From assembly GCF_016055185.1 (NCBI RefSeq), contig NZ_JAECVR010000017.1:31795-95794 (forward strand): DNA of 64,000 nt, written 5' to 3'. A program made the translations under genes and the position numbers. The DNA comes from Paenactinomyces guangxiensis. GTDB taxonomy: Bacteria; Bacillota; Bacilli; Thermoactinomycetales; Thermoactinomycetaceae. Below, piece after piece: positions 9,149 to 16,830 of the stretch. The notes below the pieces were generated by a model. That model was not told the origin of the DNA, searched no databases, and worked only from the letters and a program-made list of their open reading frames with translations. How positions within the stretch are numbered: position 1 is the stretch's first letter; every line of letters begins with the position of its first letter.

Positions 9149-10885
9149 TTATGACGCGGTGCCGTATGCCTGCAACAGATACATTTTATGGTAAAGCCCC
9201 TGCTTGGCCAACAACTCCTGATGAGTTCCTCTTTCTACAATCTCCCCACGGTGCAAGACGATAATCAGGTCAGCATCTTGAATCGTAGATAAGCGGTGTG
9301 CGATGGCGATGGTTGTGCGTCCTTTTCTCATTTTTTCCAGCGCGGATTGGATTGCTTCCTCTGTCTCTGTATCAACACTGGCTGTAGCCTCATCCAATAC
9401 CAGCACTTTGGGATTCATCGCCATCGTGCGGGCAAAGGAGATCAACTGTCTCTGGCCGCTGGAAAAGGTTGCTCCCCGTTCCCCGACCGGCTCATCATAT
9501 CCCCCCGGCAGTTTCTCAATAAACGGAGCCGCCTGGACGAATTGAGCCGCTTCTTTCACCTGTTCATCTGAAATCGATTTATTGTGCAAACGGATATTGC
9601 TTTTCACGTCTCCGACAAAGAGGAATGGATCTTGCAACACCAAACCGATCTTTGCGCGTAATTCTTTGTCGTCAAAGGAGTTGAGCGGTTGTCCGTCAAT
9701 CTTAATCGTTCCCCGTTCGACAGGATAAAAGCGCATAAGCAAATTGATGATCGAACTCTTTCCGCTGCCCGTATGCCCGACAAGGGCGACGGTTTGCCCC
9801 GGTTCGGCCACAAACGATATATTTTTTAACACATCATGCCTGCCGTCATAAGAAAAGCTGACATTATCAAATTCTATCCGCCCCGAAGTAATCACCGGGT
9901 TGCCATCTCCTTGCTTCTGTGGAGCATACTCGGTCCGGTCCAACAGTTCAAACACCCGTTCAGCGGAAACAATCGCCTGCTGCAATTGTGACAGCCGCAT
10001 CATCATCTGGTTAATCGGTTCAAAGATCCTGTCCAATAAGTTTAAGAATCCGTACAACACACCAATTTTAACAGCACCGGTGAACGATTGAAAGCCAAAG
10101 AAGTTGAGGACAACCACCACCGTAATCACGGACAGCAGCTGCGTCGCAGGGCGCAACATTAACGCAAACAATTTTAAGTTTTTAATCGCCGCTCGGTAAT
10201 GATCATGGTTTAAGGCCCCAAATTCTTGCCGCATCCGCTCCTCCTGGCGCAAGGACTGAATCATATTCATTCCTTGGATGGATTCATTCAGCTTGGCATT
10301 CATCTGGCTTAGCTTCTGCCGCGAAATATGGTATATTTTAGAACTTAAGCGGCGGTACCACTGCATGATGGTAAAAACAACCGGCAACAGGAAGAGGCAC
10401 CACAAAGCCAGCTGTACATCCAATACAAACATGGCAATAAAAACGCCGATCAAAAGCACCATATTTTGCATAAACGAAGACAATACATTGATATATAGAT
10501 CTTTTACCGCCTCCGTATCGTTGGTAATCCGTGAAACCAGCGAGCCATCCGGTATGCGGTCAAAGAAGGAAAGGCCCAGATGCTGCACCTTGCCGAAGAC
10601 ATCCATTCTCAATTGCCTAATCACCCACTGAGCAATCGTTTGAAAGGAAAGAAGCTGGTAGTAGTGCAGCCCTGCTGAAATAAATTGTAACAGCAAGTAC
10701 CCCCCGCCAAAAAGCAGGAGTGATTCCCGGTTAAAGTTGCGCGGAACAAGATGATAATCAATAAAGGTACTGACAATGAGCGGACTGACTACATCTGCCC
10801 CCGTTGCCGCCAATAATGCGGCAAAAGCAATCCAAAATCTTTTTTTATAGGTTTTAAGATAGCGGAGAAGCCGTTTGATGGCCAA
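9149..10885 (-). CDS. ABC exporter half-transporter, BmrD/YheH-like
   Basis: Second subunit of a heterodimeric multidrug-type ABC exporter. The 578 residues comprise an N-terminal six-helix exporter domain and a C-terminal nucleotide-binding domain with Walker A GHTGSGKSS, signature FSSGQRQ and Walker B VLVLDEAT with the catalytic Glu present. Start is TTG at 10885 after GGGGGCGG. It overlaps the 3' end of the upstream half-transporter by 32 bases, a translationally coupled pair. In B. subtilis the equivalent pair is BmrC/BmrD (YheI/YheH), which exports drugs and is induced by translation inhibitors; order and leader here agree. Confidence 0.9.
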   Translation of the reverse strand: MAIKRLLRYLKTYKKRFWIAFAALLAATGADVVSPLIVSTFIDYHLVPRNFNRESLLLFGGGYLLLQFISAGLHYYQLLSFQTIAQWVIRQLRMDVFGKVQHLGLSFFDRIPDGSLVSRITNDTEAVKDLYINVLSSFMQNMVLLIGVFIAMFVLDVQLALWCLFLLPVVFTIMQWYRRLSSKIYHISRQKLSQMNAKLNESIQGMNMIQSLRQEERMRQEFGALNHDHYRAAIKNLKLFALMLRPATQLLSVITVVVVLNFFGFQSFTGAVKIGVLYGFLNLLDRIFEPINQMMMRLSQLQQAIVSAERVFELLDRTEYAPQKQGDGNPVITSGRIEFDNVSFSYDGRHDVLKNISFVAEPGQTVALVGHTGSGKSSIINLLMRFYPVERGTIKIDGQPLNSFDDKELRAKIGLVLQDPFLFVGDVKSNIRLHNKSISDEQVKEAAQFVQAAPFIEKLPGGYDEPVGERGATFSSGQRQLISFARTMAMNPKVLVLDEATASVDTETEEAIQSALEKMRKGRTTIAIAHRLSTIQDADLIIVLHRGEIVERGTHQELLAKQGLYHKMYLLQAYGTAS

Positions 10886-12638
10886 ATGTTCCGCCCCCTT
10901 CCATCACGAGAGATTCCAATTGTTGTTGCTCATACATCTCTTTGTACCAGCCGTTTTGCTTCATCAGTTCCTCATGTGTTCCGCGTTCTGCGATCCGTCC
11001 TTCTTCCAAAACGATAATATGATCCGCTTTCTCCACGGCACTCAAACGATGGGCAGAGATCAGCGTTGTCTTATTGGTCCGATTTTTCCGCAGCGCTTCA
11101 AGAATGGCATGCTCCGTTTTCGCATCCACTGCGGAGAGGGAATCGTCCAAAATAAGAATTTCCGGATTCAGCAACAGGGCACGGGCAATGGAAATCCTCT
11201 GCTTCTGACCGCCCGACAACGTTACACCGCGCTCACCCACAACTGTTTCGTACCCTTGATCAAAATGCAGGATGTCTTCATGAATACAAGCCAGCCGGGC
11301 GACCTCTTCAATTTCATCACGTGTGGCATCCGGTTTGCCAAAGGCAATATTTTCAGCCACTGTTGCCGAGAACAGCACGTGATCCTGTGGTACGTAGCCG
11401 ATCGCCTCCCGTAACTTCAGCAGCTTCATATTTGTCACGGGAACCCCGCCAATCGAGATCGCTGAGGGAGCGGCATCAAATTCGCGCAGCAGTAACCTCA
11501 AGAATGTGGTTTTTCCGCTTCCTGTCTTGCCGACAACTCCCAATGTTTCCCCCCGTCTTACATGCACAGAAATATCTTGTAGCGCGGGCGTCCGGCTTTC
11601 AGGATAAATAAAGGACTTCAACTGATACTTGATGTCCCCCGACGGCACCCGGTCGATTGCATCTGGTTGGTCCTCAATATCGGGCTGAATATTTAACAGC
11701 TTGTCAACACGGTCATAAGAGGCTCTCCCCCGCTCCACAATGTTAAATAACCAACCGAAGGCGAGCATCGGCCAGATCAGATGACCAAGATAAATCGTGA
11801 ATTGGGTAAGTTCCCCGATGGAAAGGGTTCCCTCCACAACACCCACAGAACCATAAGCAACCGTAAGAAAGAATGAAATCCCCACCACCAGGATGATCGT
11901 AGGGTCGAACAGCGCATCAACACGGGCGACAGCAATATTTTTGTCTACCACATCATCGAGGAGCTCTTTAAATTCCTTTTTTTCATGTTCCTCTTGTCCA
12001 AATGCTTTAATGACCCGGACACCTGAAATATTTTCCTGTACTTTATCGTTAGTGATTGAAAAAGCTTCTTGCGCTTTATGAAACCTTTTATGCAACATGT
12101 TTCCGTATTTGCTCGTCGCCCAGGCCATAAAAGGCATCGGGATTAAAGCGATAATCGTCAATTTCCAATCAATAAAAAAAGCCATGGTGAAAACAACAAT
12201 TCCACCTGTGATGATCGAGTCCGCCAACGTGAGAACGCCATCTCCTGCCGTCATGACAATTGCCTGGATATCATTGGTCGCATGGGCCATCAGGTCACCG
12301 GTCCGGCGTTTATGAAAAAACTGTGGCGACATTTTTGTAAAATGGTTATACAGGCGATTCCGCAGCAGTCTTCCCAGACGGTTTGAAGCCCCGAACAACA
12401 TGATCCGCCACAAGAAACCACAACCATAAGCCATAACTCCGACGAGCAAACTGAGTGAAGACCAAAAGATCAGATCGTTCAACGTCAGTGTATCCGCAAC
12501 CATCTTGTCAACAATGACACGGACGGCAACAGGAGTAAACAGATGCAGCAAAGCGATTCCCAAAAGAGTGAGGATCCCCAGAATATAACTTTTCCTCTCC
12601 AACTTAAAAAACCACCATAAGTCTTTAAAAATACTCAA
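10854..12638 (-). CDS. ABC exporter half-transporter, BmrC/YheI-like
   Basis: First subunit of the heterodimeric exporter, 594 residues from a TTG at 12638 that follows AAGGAGTGGGG. The N-terminal exporter domain is followed by an NBD with GKTGSGKTT, LSGGQKQ and Walker B ILILDDS. Asp replaces the catalytic Glu after Walker B, the degenerate site expected for the BmrC side of BmrCD-type heterodimers. A longer in-frame reading to 12743 runs through the terminator hairpin of the leader and is rejected. The leader (12662-12944) carries a promoter, a short ORF and a terminator, suggesting attenuation control. Confidence 0.9.
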   Translation of the reverse strand: MSIFKDLWWFFKLERKSYILGILTLLGIALLHLFTPVAVRVIVDKMVADTLTLNDLIFWSSLSLLVGVMAYGCGFLWRIMLFGASNRLGRLLRNRLYNHFTKMSPQFFHKRRTGDLMAHATNDIQAIVMTAGDGVLTLADSIITGGIVVFTMAFFIDWKLTIIALIPMPFMAWATSKYGNMLHKRFHKAQEAFSITNDKVQENISGVRVIKAFGQEEHEKKEFKELLDDVVDKNIAVARVDALFDPTIILVVGISFFLTVAYGSVGVVEGTLSIGELTQFTIYLGHLIWPMLAFGWLFNIVERGRASYDRVDKLLNIQPDIEDQPDAIDRVPSGDIKYQLKSFIYPESRTPALQDISVHVRRGETLGVVGKTGSGKTTFLRLLLREFDAAPSAISIGGVPVTNMKLLKLREAIGYVPQDHVLFSATVAENIAFGKPDATRDEIEEVARLACIHEDILHFDQGYETVVGERGVTLSGGQKQRISIARALLLNPEILILDDSLSAVDAKTEHAILEALRKNRTNKTTLISAHRLSAVEKADHIIVLEEGRIAERGTHEELMKQNGWYKEMYEQQQLESLVMEGGGTFGHQTASPLS

Positions 12639-12661
12639 AATTCCCCACTCCTTCACAATAA

Positions 12662-12692
12662 AAAGAAGCCATTGGCATCCTATGGCTTCTTT
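12662..12692 (-). terminator. Leader terminator/attenuator of the BmrCD-like operon
   Basis: Minus-strand stem of 11 pairs (AAAGAAGCCAT with ATGGCTTCTTT), then a T-rich run, 24 bases before the TTG start of the exporter. The 5' arm contains AGCCATA, which can instead pair with TATGGCT at 12730-12724 inside the leader ORF, giving an alternative antiterminator. Confidence 0.75.
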
Positions 12693-12694
12693 CT

Positions 12695-12874
12695 CTATTT
12701 CACCGTATTTTTCCAACCACAGCAGCCATATGGAGCCAGCCACCGAGTCTCAGCTGAGATCTTCGAGGGTCGGTGATCCCTTTCGTTCAAAATCGCATGC
12801 GGAGGCAGCTCTACGCCGATATGAAATTGAAGAATAAACAAAAAGCCGATCCAAGCCCATTGCCGGGATATCAA
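12695..12874 (-). CDS. Leader peptide ORF of the BmrCD-like operon (BmrB-like role)
   Basis: A 59-codon ORF beginning at TTG 12874 after GGGAGG (12-base spacing) and ending with TAG three bases before the terminator stem. The N-terminal third is hydrophobic (WAWIGFLFILQFHIG) and the C-terminal part carries CCGW. Known from B. subtilis: bmrB is a leader ORF whose stalled translation allows bmrCD transcription. Here the ORF end abuts the terminator and its codons 48-50 hold the antiterminator arm, which fits the same mechanism; the peptide sequence itself I cannot match to BmrB. An alternative ATG at 12878 opens a 43-codon frame, so the true frame is not certain. Confidence 0.55.
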   Translation of the reverse strand: MISRQWAWIGFLFILQFHIGVELPPHAILNERDHRPSKISAETRWLAPYGCCGWKNTVK

Positions 12875-12915
12875 TCATGACATAGACCTCCCATCCTCAT
12901 TATTTAGCGAGTCTA

Positions 12916-12944
12916 ATGTTACATAAAATAAGCAATTTTGTAAA
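12916..12944 (-). promoter_or_regulatory. Candidate promoter of the BmrCD-like operon
   Basis: Minus strand TTTACA (12944-12939), 17-base spacer, TAACAT (12921-12916), about 40 bases before the leader ORF. Confidence 0.5.
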
Positions 12945-13163
12945 GAAAAATTTATGTAAAATATGTTAAGTAGCGAATAAGCCTGAAACAATACTTTTTG
13001 ACTCTAAATAATTATACCAAAATTGCGCATACAATTTCAAACGTATGTTCCCAATCCCATAAACAGATGACAACGACCCGGGTATTTAGTATTCTGATTT
13101 CAGAACATTTGTTTCCAATCCGTAAACACAAATAATCCCGATCCCTTCTTCCTTATCTGCCAT

Positions 13164-13410
13164 ATGCACGACATCCTTGCCTGTGCAAAGTTTTACATAG
13201 ATCCATACAGGATGAAGCTGGCCCGGAAAAAGAAAGCAGGGTTTTTCATGTCCAAACTTCTATGTTTCAGATATTGAAAAAGCAAGGCAACATTTGCTGA
13301 ACCATGGGGGTACATTGAGTGAAATCATTTGATGAATCAGATGTCAAATGGCTCTGGTTTTTTGACCTCGACGGTAACCGCATGGAATTGTGTTGCTTTG
13401 CGGAGTCATA
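13164..13410 (+). pseudogene. Decayed glyoxalase/bleomycin-resistance (VOC) family gene
   Basis: Three consecutive reading frames together spell a VOC domain: AKFYIDPYRMKLARK (frame of 13164), then NFYVSDIEKARQHLLNHGG from about 13255, then, after two stops, WLWFFDLDGNRMELCCF to the stop at 13408-13410. The order and spacing match VOC proteins (FY...MKL, FYV.DIE, FFDPDGN..EL). At least two frameshifts are needed and no ribosome site precedes it, so it is inactive. The end runs into a strong hairpin. The stretch 12945-13163 upstream shows nothing else. Confidence 0.65.
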
Positions 13411-13442
13411 GATCTTGTGCCAGTCACAAGGTCTATGACTCC
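13402..13442. repeat. 18-bp inverted repeat (strong hairpin)
   Basis: GGAGTCATAGATCTTGTG and its complement flank a 5-base loop; the only deviation is a G.U-compatible pair. It lies 12 bases past the LysR gene stop and covers the end of the VOC relic. There is no T run on either side, so it may be a processed terminator or a repeat element. Confidence 0.7.
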
Positions 13443-13454
13443 TCCTTCTCTCAA

Positions 13455-14375
13455 TCAATTCACGTACTCCTCTTGTTTTTTCCTCCATTTTTCCGCATGC
13501 TTTCGGACAAAGCCAATCCACTCGTTTAAAGCGGGAGAAATCCATTTTCGCCTGTGGTACGCCAATTTTGTTGTCACGCGATAAGGGCGGTCATCCCAGT
13601 TTAACATCGCCAGTTTCCCTTCTGCGATCTCTTTTCTCACCGTGATGAGAGGCAAATAGGCAATCCCTACCCCGGCATAGGTACAATTTTTAATTGATTC
13701 AATGCTGGAAAATTCAATCGCCGAGTCGGCTTGGATTCCATTTGTTCGCAAATATTGTTCAAAAATCGTGCGATAGCTGCATCCCATTTCCGTAAACAGC
13801 AAAGTTTCCTGTTTGAAATGTTCTGCTTCCACACGTTCTAAGCGGGTCAATGGGTGATCTGCAGGGGCAATGATCCCCATCCGTTCAGTGATGAGAGATT
13901 CCAAATGAATGTCACTCTCTTCGGAAACATCCGGTTCCATCAAAAAAGCCATATCCAGTTCCCCTTTTCGTACCAATTGCCTCATTTCCCAGCAGTACCC
14001 CGGTTTTAGAATGATCTTCACCTGCGGAAACGTTTGTTTGTACTCTTGAATGATCGCCGGCAGGCGAAAAGAGGCCAGTGATTCAGGGGTGCCGATCATA
14101 AGAGTACCGCCGGGGATCGATTGAGAACGAACCGCCTCTTTTGCTTCTTCATGGGTTTCCAGCATCCGTACCGCGTATGGCAACAACCGTTCACCGGCAA
14201 CAGTCAGAGCTATTTTTTTGCCCAGCCGGTCAAACAAAGGGGCTCCCAGTTCTTCTTCCAGAGCCTGAATCTGTGCGGTTACACTGGATTGCGCATACCC
14301 CAGATGCTCTGCGGCACGCGTAATCCCCTTAAGCTCAGCCACCACCTTAAACGTCAGAAGATTTTTCAGTTCCAA
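13455..14375 (-). CDS. LysR-family transcriptional regulator
   Basis: A 306-residue DNA-binding protein with the N-terminal winged helix (LLTFKVVAELKGITRAAEHL, then SSVTAQIQALEEELG, residues about 5-45) and a periplasmic-binding-like effector domain. It diverges from a YjeH-like amino acid exporter, the usual arrangement when a LysR regulator controls its neighbour, and a 23-bp inverted repeat lies between them. The effector may be an amino acid exported by the neighbour (inference). Confidence 0.92.
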   Translation of the reverse strand: MELKNLLTFKVVAELKGITRAAEHLGYAQSSVTAQIQALEEELGAPLFDRLGKKIALTVAGERLLPYAVRMLETHEEAKEAVRSQSIPGGTLMIGTPESLASFRLPAIIQEYKQTFPQVKIILKPGYCWEMRQLVRKGELDMAFLMEPDVSEESDIHLESLITERMGIIAPADHPLTRLERVEAEHFKQETLLFTEMGCSYRTIFEQYLRTNGIQADSAIEFSSIESIKNCTYAGVGIAYLPLITVRKEIAEGKLAMLNWDDRPYRVTTKLAYHRRKWISPALNEWIGFVRKHAEKWRKKQEEYVN

Positions 14376-14419
14376 TCTGTCTCTCCCTTTCCATCGAAAA
14401 TATCGATCTAAATGATTTT

Positions 14420-14442
14420 ATATATCTATTTTACTGATATAT
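14420..14442. promoter_or_regulatory. Candidate LysR operator
   Basis: ATATATC and GATATAT flank a 9-base spacer in the divergent interval between the regulator and the exporter. It has the T-N11-A style symmetry typical of LysR sites. Confidence 0.45.
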
Positions 14443-14587
14443 TCATCTTCATGTAAGATAAAAACAGAAAAATCCTCCTGACAGAGTCCAGCCTTAAAGA
14501 AACTCTTTCAACGAACCAGGGGACAATATCTTCGCCAAAGCACAAAAAATTCTATTTTATCCAACAAAGTTGAGAGGAGAGACAAAG

Positions 14588-15907
14588 ATGAAAGTAAAGC
14601 AGGAACTGGAGCGAACGATCCGCTTGCCGCAAGCCGTGGCTTTATATATAGGAGCAGTGATGGGTTCAGGAATTTTACTGGTGCCGGGAATGTCTGCCGA
14701 AATGGCCGGTCCTGCTTCTCTGTTGGCATGGGGTGCAATGGTCATATGGATGCTGCCTATGGCTTTGGTCATGGGCTGGCTTGCCGCCGCGTACCCCCAT
14801 GCCGGGGGAGTGGCCCATTATGTTTCGCGGGCATTTGGTGAAAAAGCCGGAGTCTATGCCGGGTGGTTCTTTCTGATGTCCGTGGTGATCGGCGCACCTG
14901 TGGCCGCCTTGACCGGGGCAGGTTATTTGAGCGCTGCCCTCGGGTGGGGGAATTTTGAGGTAATCATTCTTGGGACAGCCATTTTACTCATCGGTTTGAC
15001 AGTTAACTACAGGGGAATGAAATTGAGCGGGCGAATTCAGGTAACCATCATTGTCGGCATTGTGGCGGTTTTACTTCTGGCCATCATCGGTTCCGTCCCC
15101 CACATTGAATCGCGAAATTTCACTCCGTTTATGCCGGCTGGCTGGATCAGTGTCGGTCAGGCTGCCTCCATCCTCTTCTGGTGCTTTATCGGCTGGGAGG
15201 CCGTCTCCCACCTTTCCGAGGAATTCGTCAATCCGAAACGAGACTCTGTCAGAGGTGTAATCATCGCCTCAACCGTTGTGGGATTGCTTTATTTCCTAAC
15301 CGCCTTTGCCACCGTTGGTACAAAAAGTTACGGTACAGAGATGGGGTCAGATGTTGCTCTGGTGAAAGTAATCAACCAGATGTTTGGCTGGGGTGGTAGT
15401 ATTTTGGCCGGGGCAACCAGTTTCCTGATCTGTTCAGCTACAGTTATCGCCTATGTGGGAGCTGCTTCACGTCTCGCGTATGCAATTGCCCGTGACGGAA
15501 ACGCACCATCGGCCCTCGCCCGCTTATCGAAAAAATATGCCACACCTGTTGGTGGACTCACCTTTTTGGCTGTCTGCTTCCTTATGATCATTACTCTGTA
15601 CGGAGCAGGGTGGATTTCTCTCACCACTCTGATTCAATTGCCGAATGCTACATTTATCCTGACTTATCTTGCAGGATGTGCCGCCGGGGTCCGCCTGCTG
15701 GCAAACTCACGCTGGGGCTTCCGCATCAGCTGGATCTCCCTGATATTAACGGCAGCTGTTTTCCCCTTTACCGGCTGGGCTATTGTGTATCCGGCGATGA
15801 TTGCCCTCTTTGTCTGGCTGAGTTACCGGTATTCAAAATCGAAAAATCCCAATCGGGCAGCAGTGGCGGCATCTTGTAAAAAAGACATGAAGATGGAACG
15901 AACTTAA
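14588..15907 (+). CDS. APC-superfamily amino acid transporter, YjeH-like exporter
   Basis: A 439-residue protein with about twelve hydrophobic segments. ALYIGAVMGSGILLVPG is the APC G-S-G substrate loop in TM1, and YPHAGGVAHYVSRAFGEKAG is shared with E. coli YjeH, an exporter of methionine and branched-chain amino acids. ATG at 14588 follows GAGGAGAG. It diverges from a LysR gene that probably controls it. Function as exporter is inferred from YjeH resemblance; a yet different APC permease role remains possible. Confidence 0.85.
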   Translation: MKVKQELERTIRLPQAVALYIGAVMGSGILLVPGMSAEMAGPASLLAWGAMVIWMLPMALVMGWLAAAYPHAGGVAHYVSRAFGEKAGVYAGWFFLMSVVIGAPVAALTGAGYLSAALGWGNFEVIILGTAILLIGLTVNYRGMKLSGRIQVTIIVGIVAVLLLAIIGSVPHIESRNFTPFMPAGWISVGQAASILFWCFIGWEAVSHLSEEFVNPKRDSVRGVIIASTVVGLLYFLTAFATVGTKSYGTEMGSDVALVKVINQMFGWGGSILAGATSFLICSATVIAYVGAASRLAYAIARDGNAPSALARLSKKYATPVGGLTFLAVCFLMIITLYGAGWISLTTLIQLPNATFILTYLAGCAAGVRLLANSRWGFRISWISLILTAAVFPFTGWAIVYPAMIALFVWLSYRYSKSKNPNRAAVAASCKKDMKMERT

Positions 15908-16006
15908 AGTTATTTAAGAGTAAAAAAGACACTTATCAAAATGGATTCTATTCCTGCACGGCCTTGAGCAATCCGGGAGCCAGGGGCGACTGAAACAGCT
16001 TAGAGC

Positions 16007-16546
16007 CTATGTTCTATGTGTACCCGGAGTGCCCCCTTCATCTCTTTCAACTGTTACCTGATCCGTCTCCGTCGGTGATGATAAAATATAAACACCTTTA
16101 AACCCTTCATCTTTTAACGTTTGAAGGGAATGACGGAGATTTTTCATCTGGTTGCTGATGGCGTGAACAGGAACAGTCCGGTAGGTTCTGACTTGATTTC
16201 TTTCCTGGCAAATTTCTTCAGGAAAGTTAAAAACTATCGCAACAGATGGACAATCATATCTCTCTGCGATTTGCAACAGTTGTTTTCTTTGTTCTCTCTT
16301 TACATTAGTTGCATCTGAAACTGTGAGCTTTCCTCGTTTTAAACGTTTCTCGGCAACATCATATAGAAGCTCAAATGCATCTCCGGATGCGGAAATATCA
16401 TTTTCATCATCGGTAATCAGACTGCGAAAAAAATCGGATGACAAGATCTCCGTAGCCCGAAAATGCTTTCTGGCAAAAGTTGATTTTCCACATCCTGCTG
16501 CTCCGATCAACACAACCAATGAAAATTTTGGAATCCGGATATTCAT
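16007..16546 (-). CDS. Stand-alone PnkP-type polynucleotide 5'-kinase domain protein
   Basis: The 179 residues match the N-terminal kinase domain of bacterial polynucleotide kinase-phosphatase (Pnkp), which phosphorylates RNA or DNA 5'-OH ends. P-loop GAAGCGKST spans 15-23; K21, S22, D38 and R41 fall at the same numbers as the essential residues I recall for Clostridium thermocellum Pnkp, followed by DDENDISASGDAFELL and TVSDATNV. The phosphatase and ligase domains are absent; the protein ends about 20 residues after the kinase fold and no relics of them follow. ATG at 16546 follows GGGAG. No Hen1 gene is adjacent. Confidence 0.82.
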   Translation of the reverse strand: MNIRIPKFSLVVLIGAAGCGKSTFARKHFRATEILSSDFFRSLITDDENDISASGDAFELLYDVAEKRLKRGKLTVSDATNVKREQRKQLLQIAERYDCPSVAIVFNFPEEICQERNQVRTYRTVPVHAISNQMKNLRHSLQTLKDEGFKGVYILSSPTETDQVTVERDEGGTPGTHRT

Positions 16547-16807
16547 ACAGGCATACTCCCTCAGTTTTTACCTATTTAAACCGTACTCATCATGATTTTT
16601 CACAACACATCCGGTTTATATTCTCTCACCCCTGATTCCCTTGTTTGAGGACCTATGGGGATTCTTTTTTTTGTAAAACATGATCTTTCGACAACTTACA
16701 ACAAAAAGAGCTTTTTTTGTTTTTATAGAAAGTGGTTATGGTATCTTGCTGCTAACATATGGTACGATTGCGGTTGAGACTAAATTTTATGGGTGAAGAA
16801 GGGGGTT
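16547..16807 (+). promoter_or_regulatory. Upstream region of typA
   Basis: No gene. It holds an extended -10 (TGG then TATCTT at 16742-16747), resembling the gndA promoter where GGTTATGGTAT is also found, and the AGGGGG ribosome site at 16800-16805. A short frame (MGEEGGWEP, from 16790) ends inside the following hairpin and lacks a ribosome site. Confidence 0.45.
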
Positions 16808-16824
16808 GGGAGCCTTAGGCTCCT
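16808..16824 (+). promoter_or_regulatory. Hairpin between ribosome site and start codon of typA
   Basis: GGAGCC and GGCTCC (plus a G.U pair) enclose a 3-base loop. The AGGGGG site ends at 16805 and ATG is at 16831, 25 bases apart; if the 17-base hairpin is looped out the effective spacing is 8 bases, ideal for initiation. Confidence 0.6.
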
Positions 16825-16830
16825 CACCAA

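Noticed and set aside
13086..13250. Minus-strand open frame with GLETNVLKSEY end
   Set aside because: No start codon with a ribosome site; the plus strand shows a more convincing VOC relic over the same bases.
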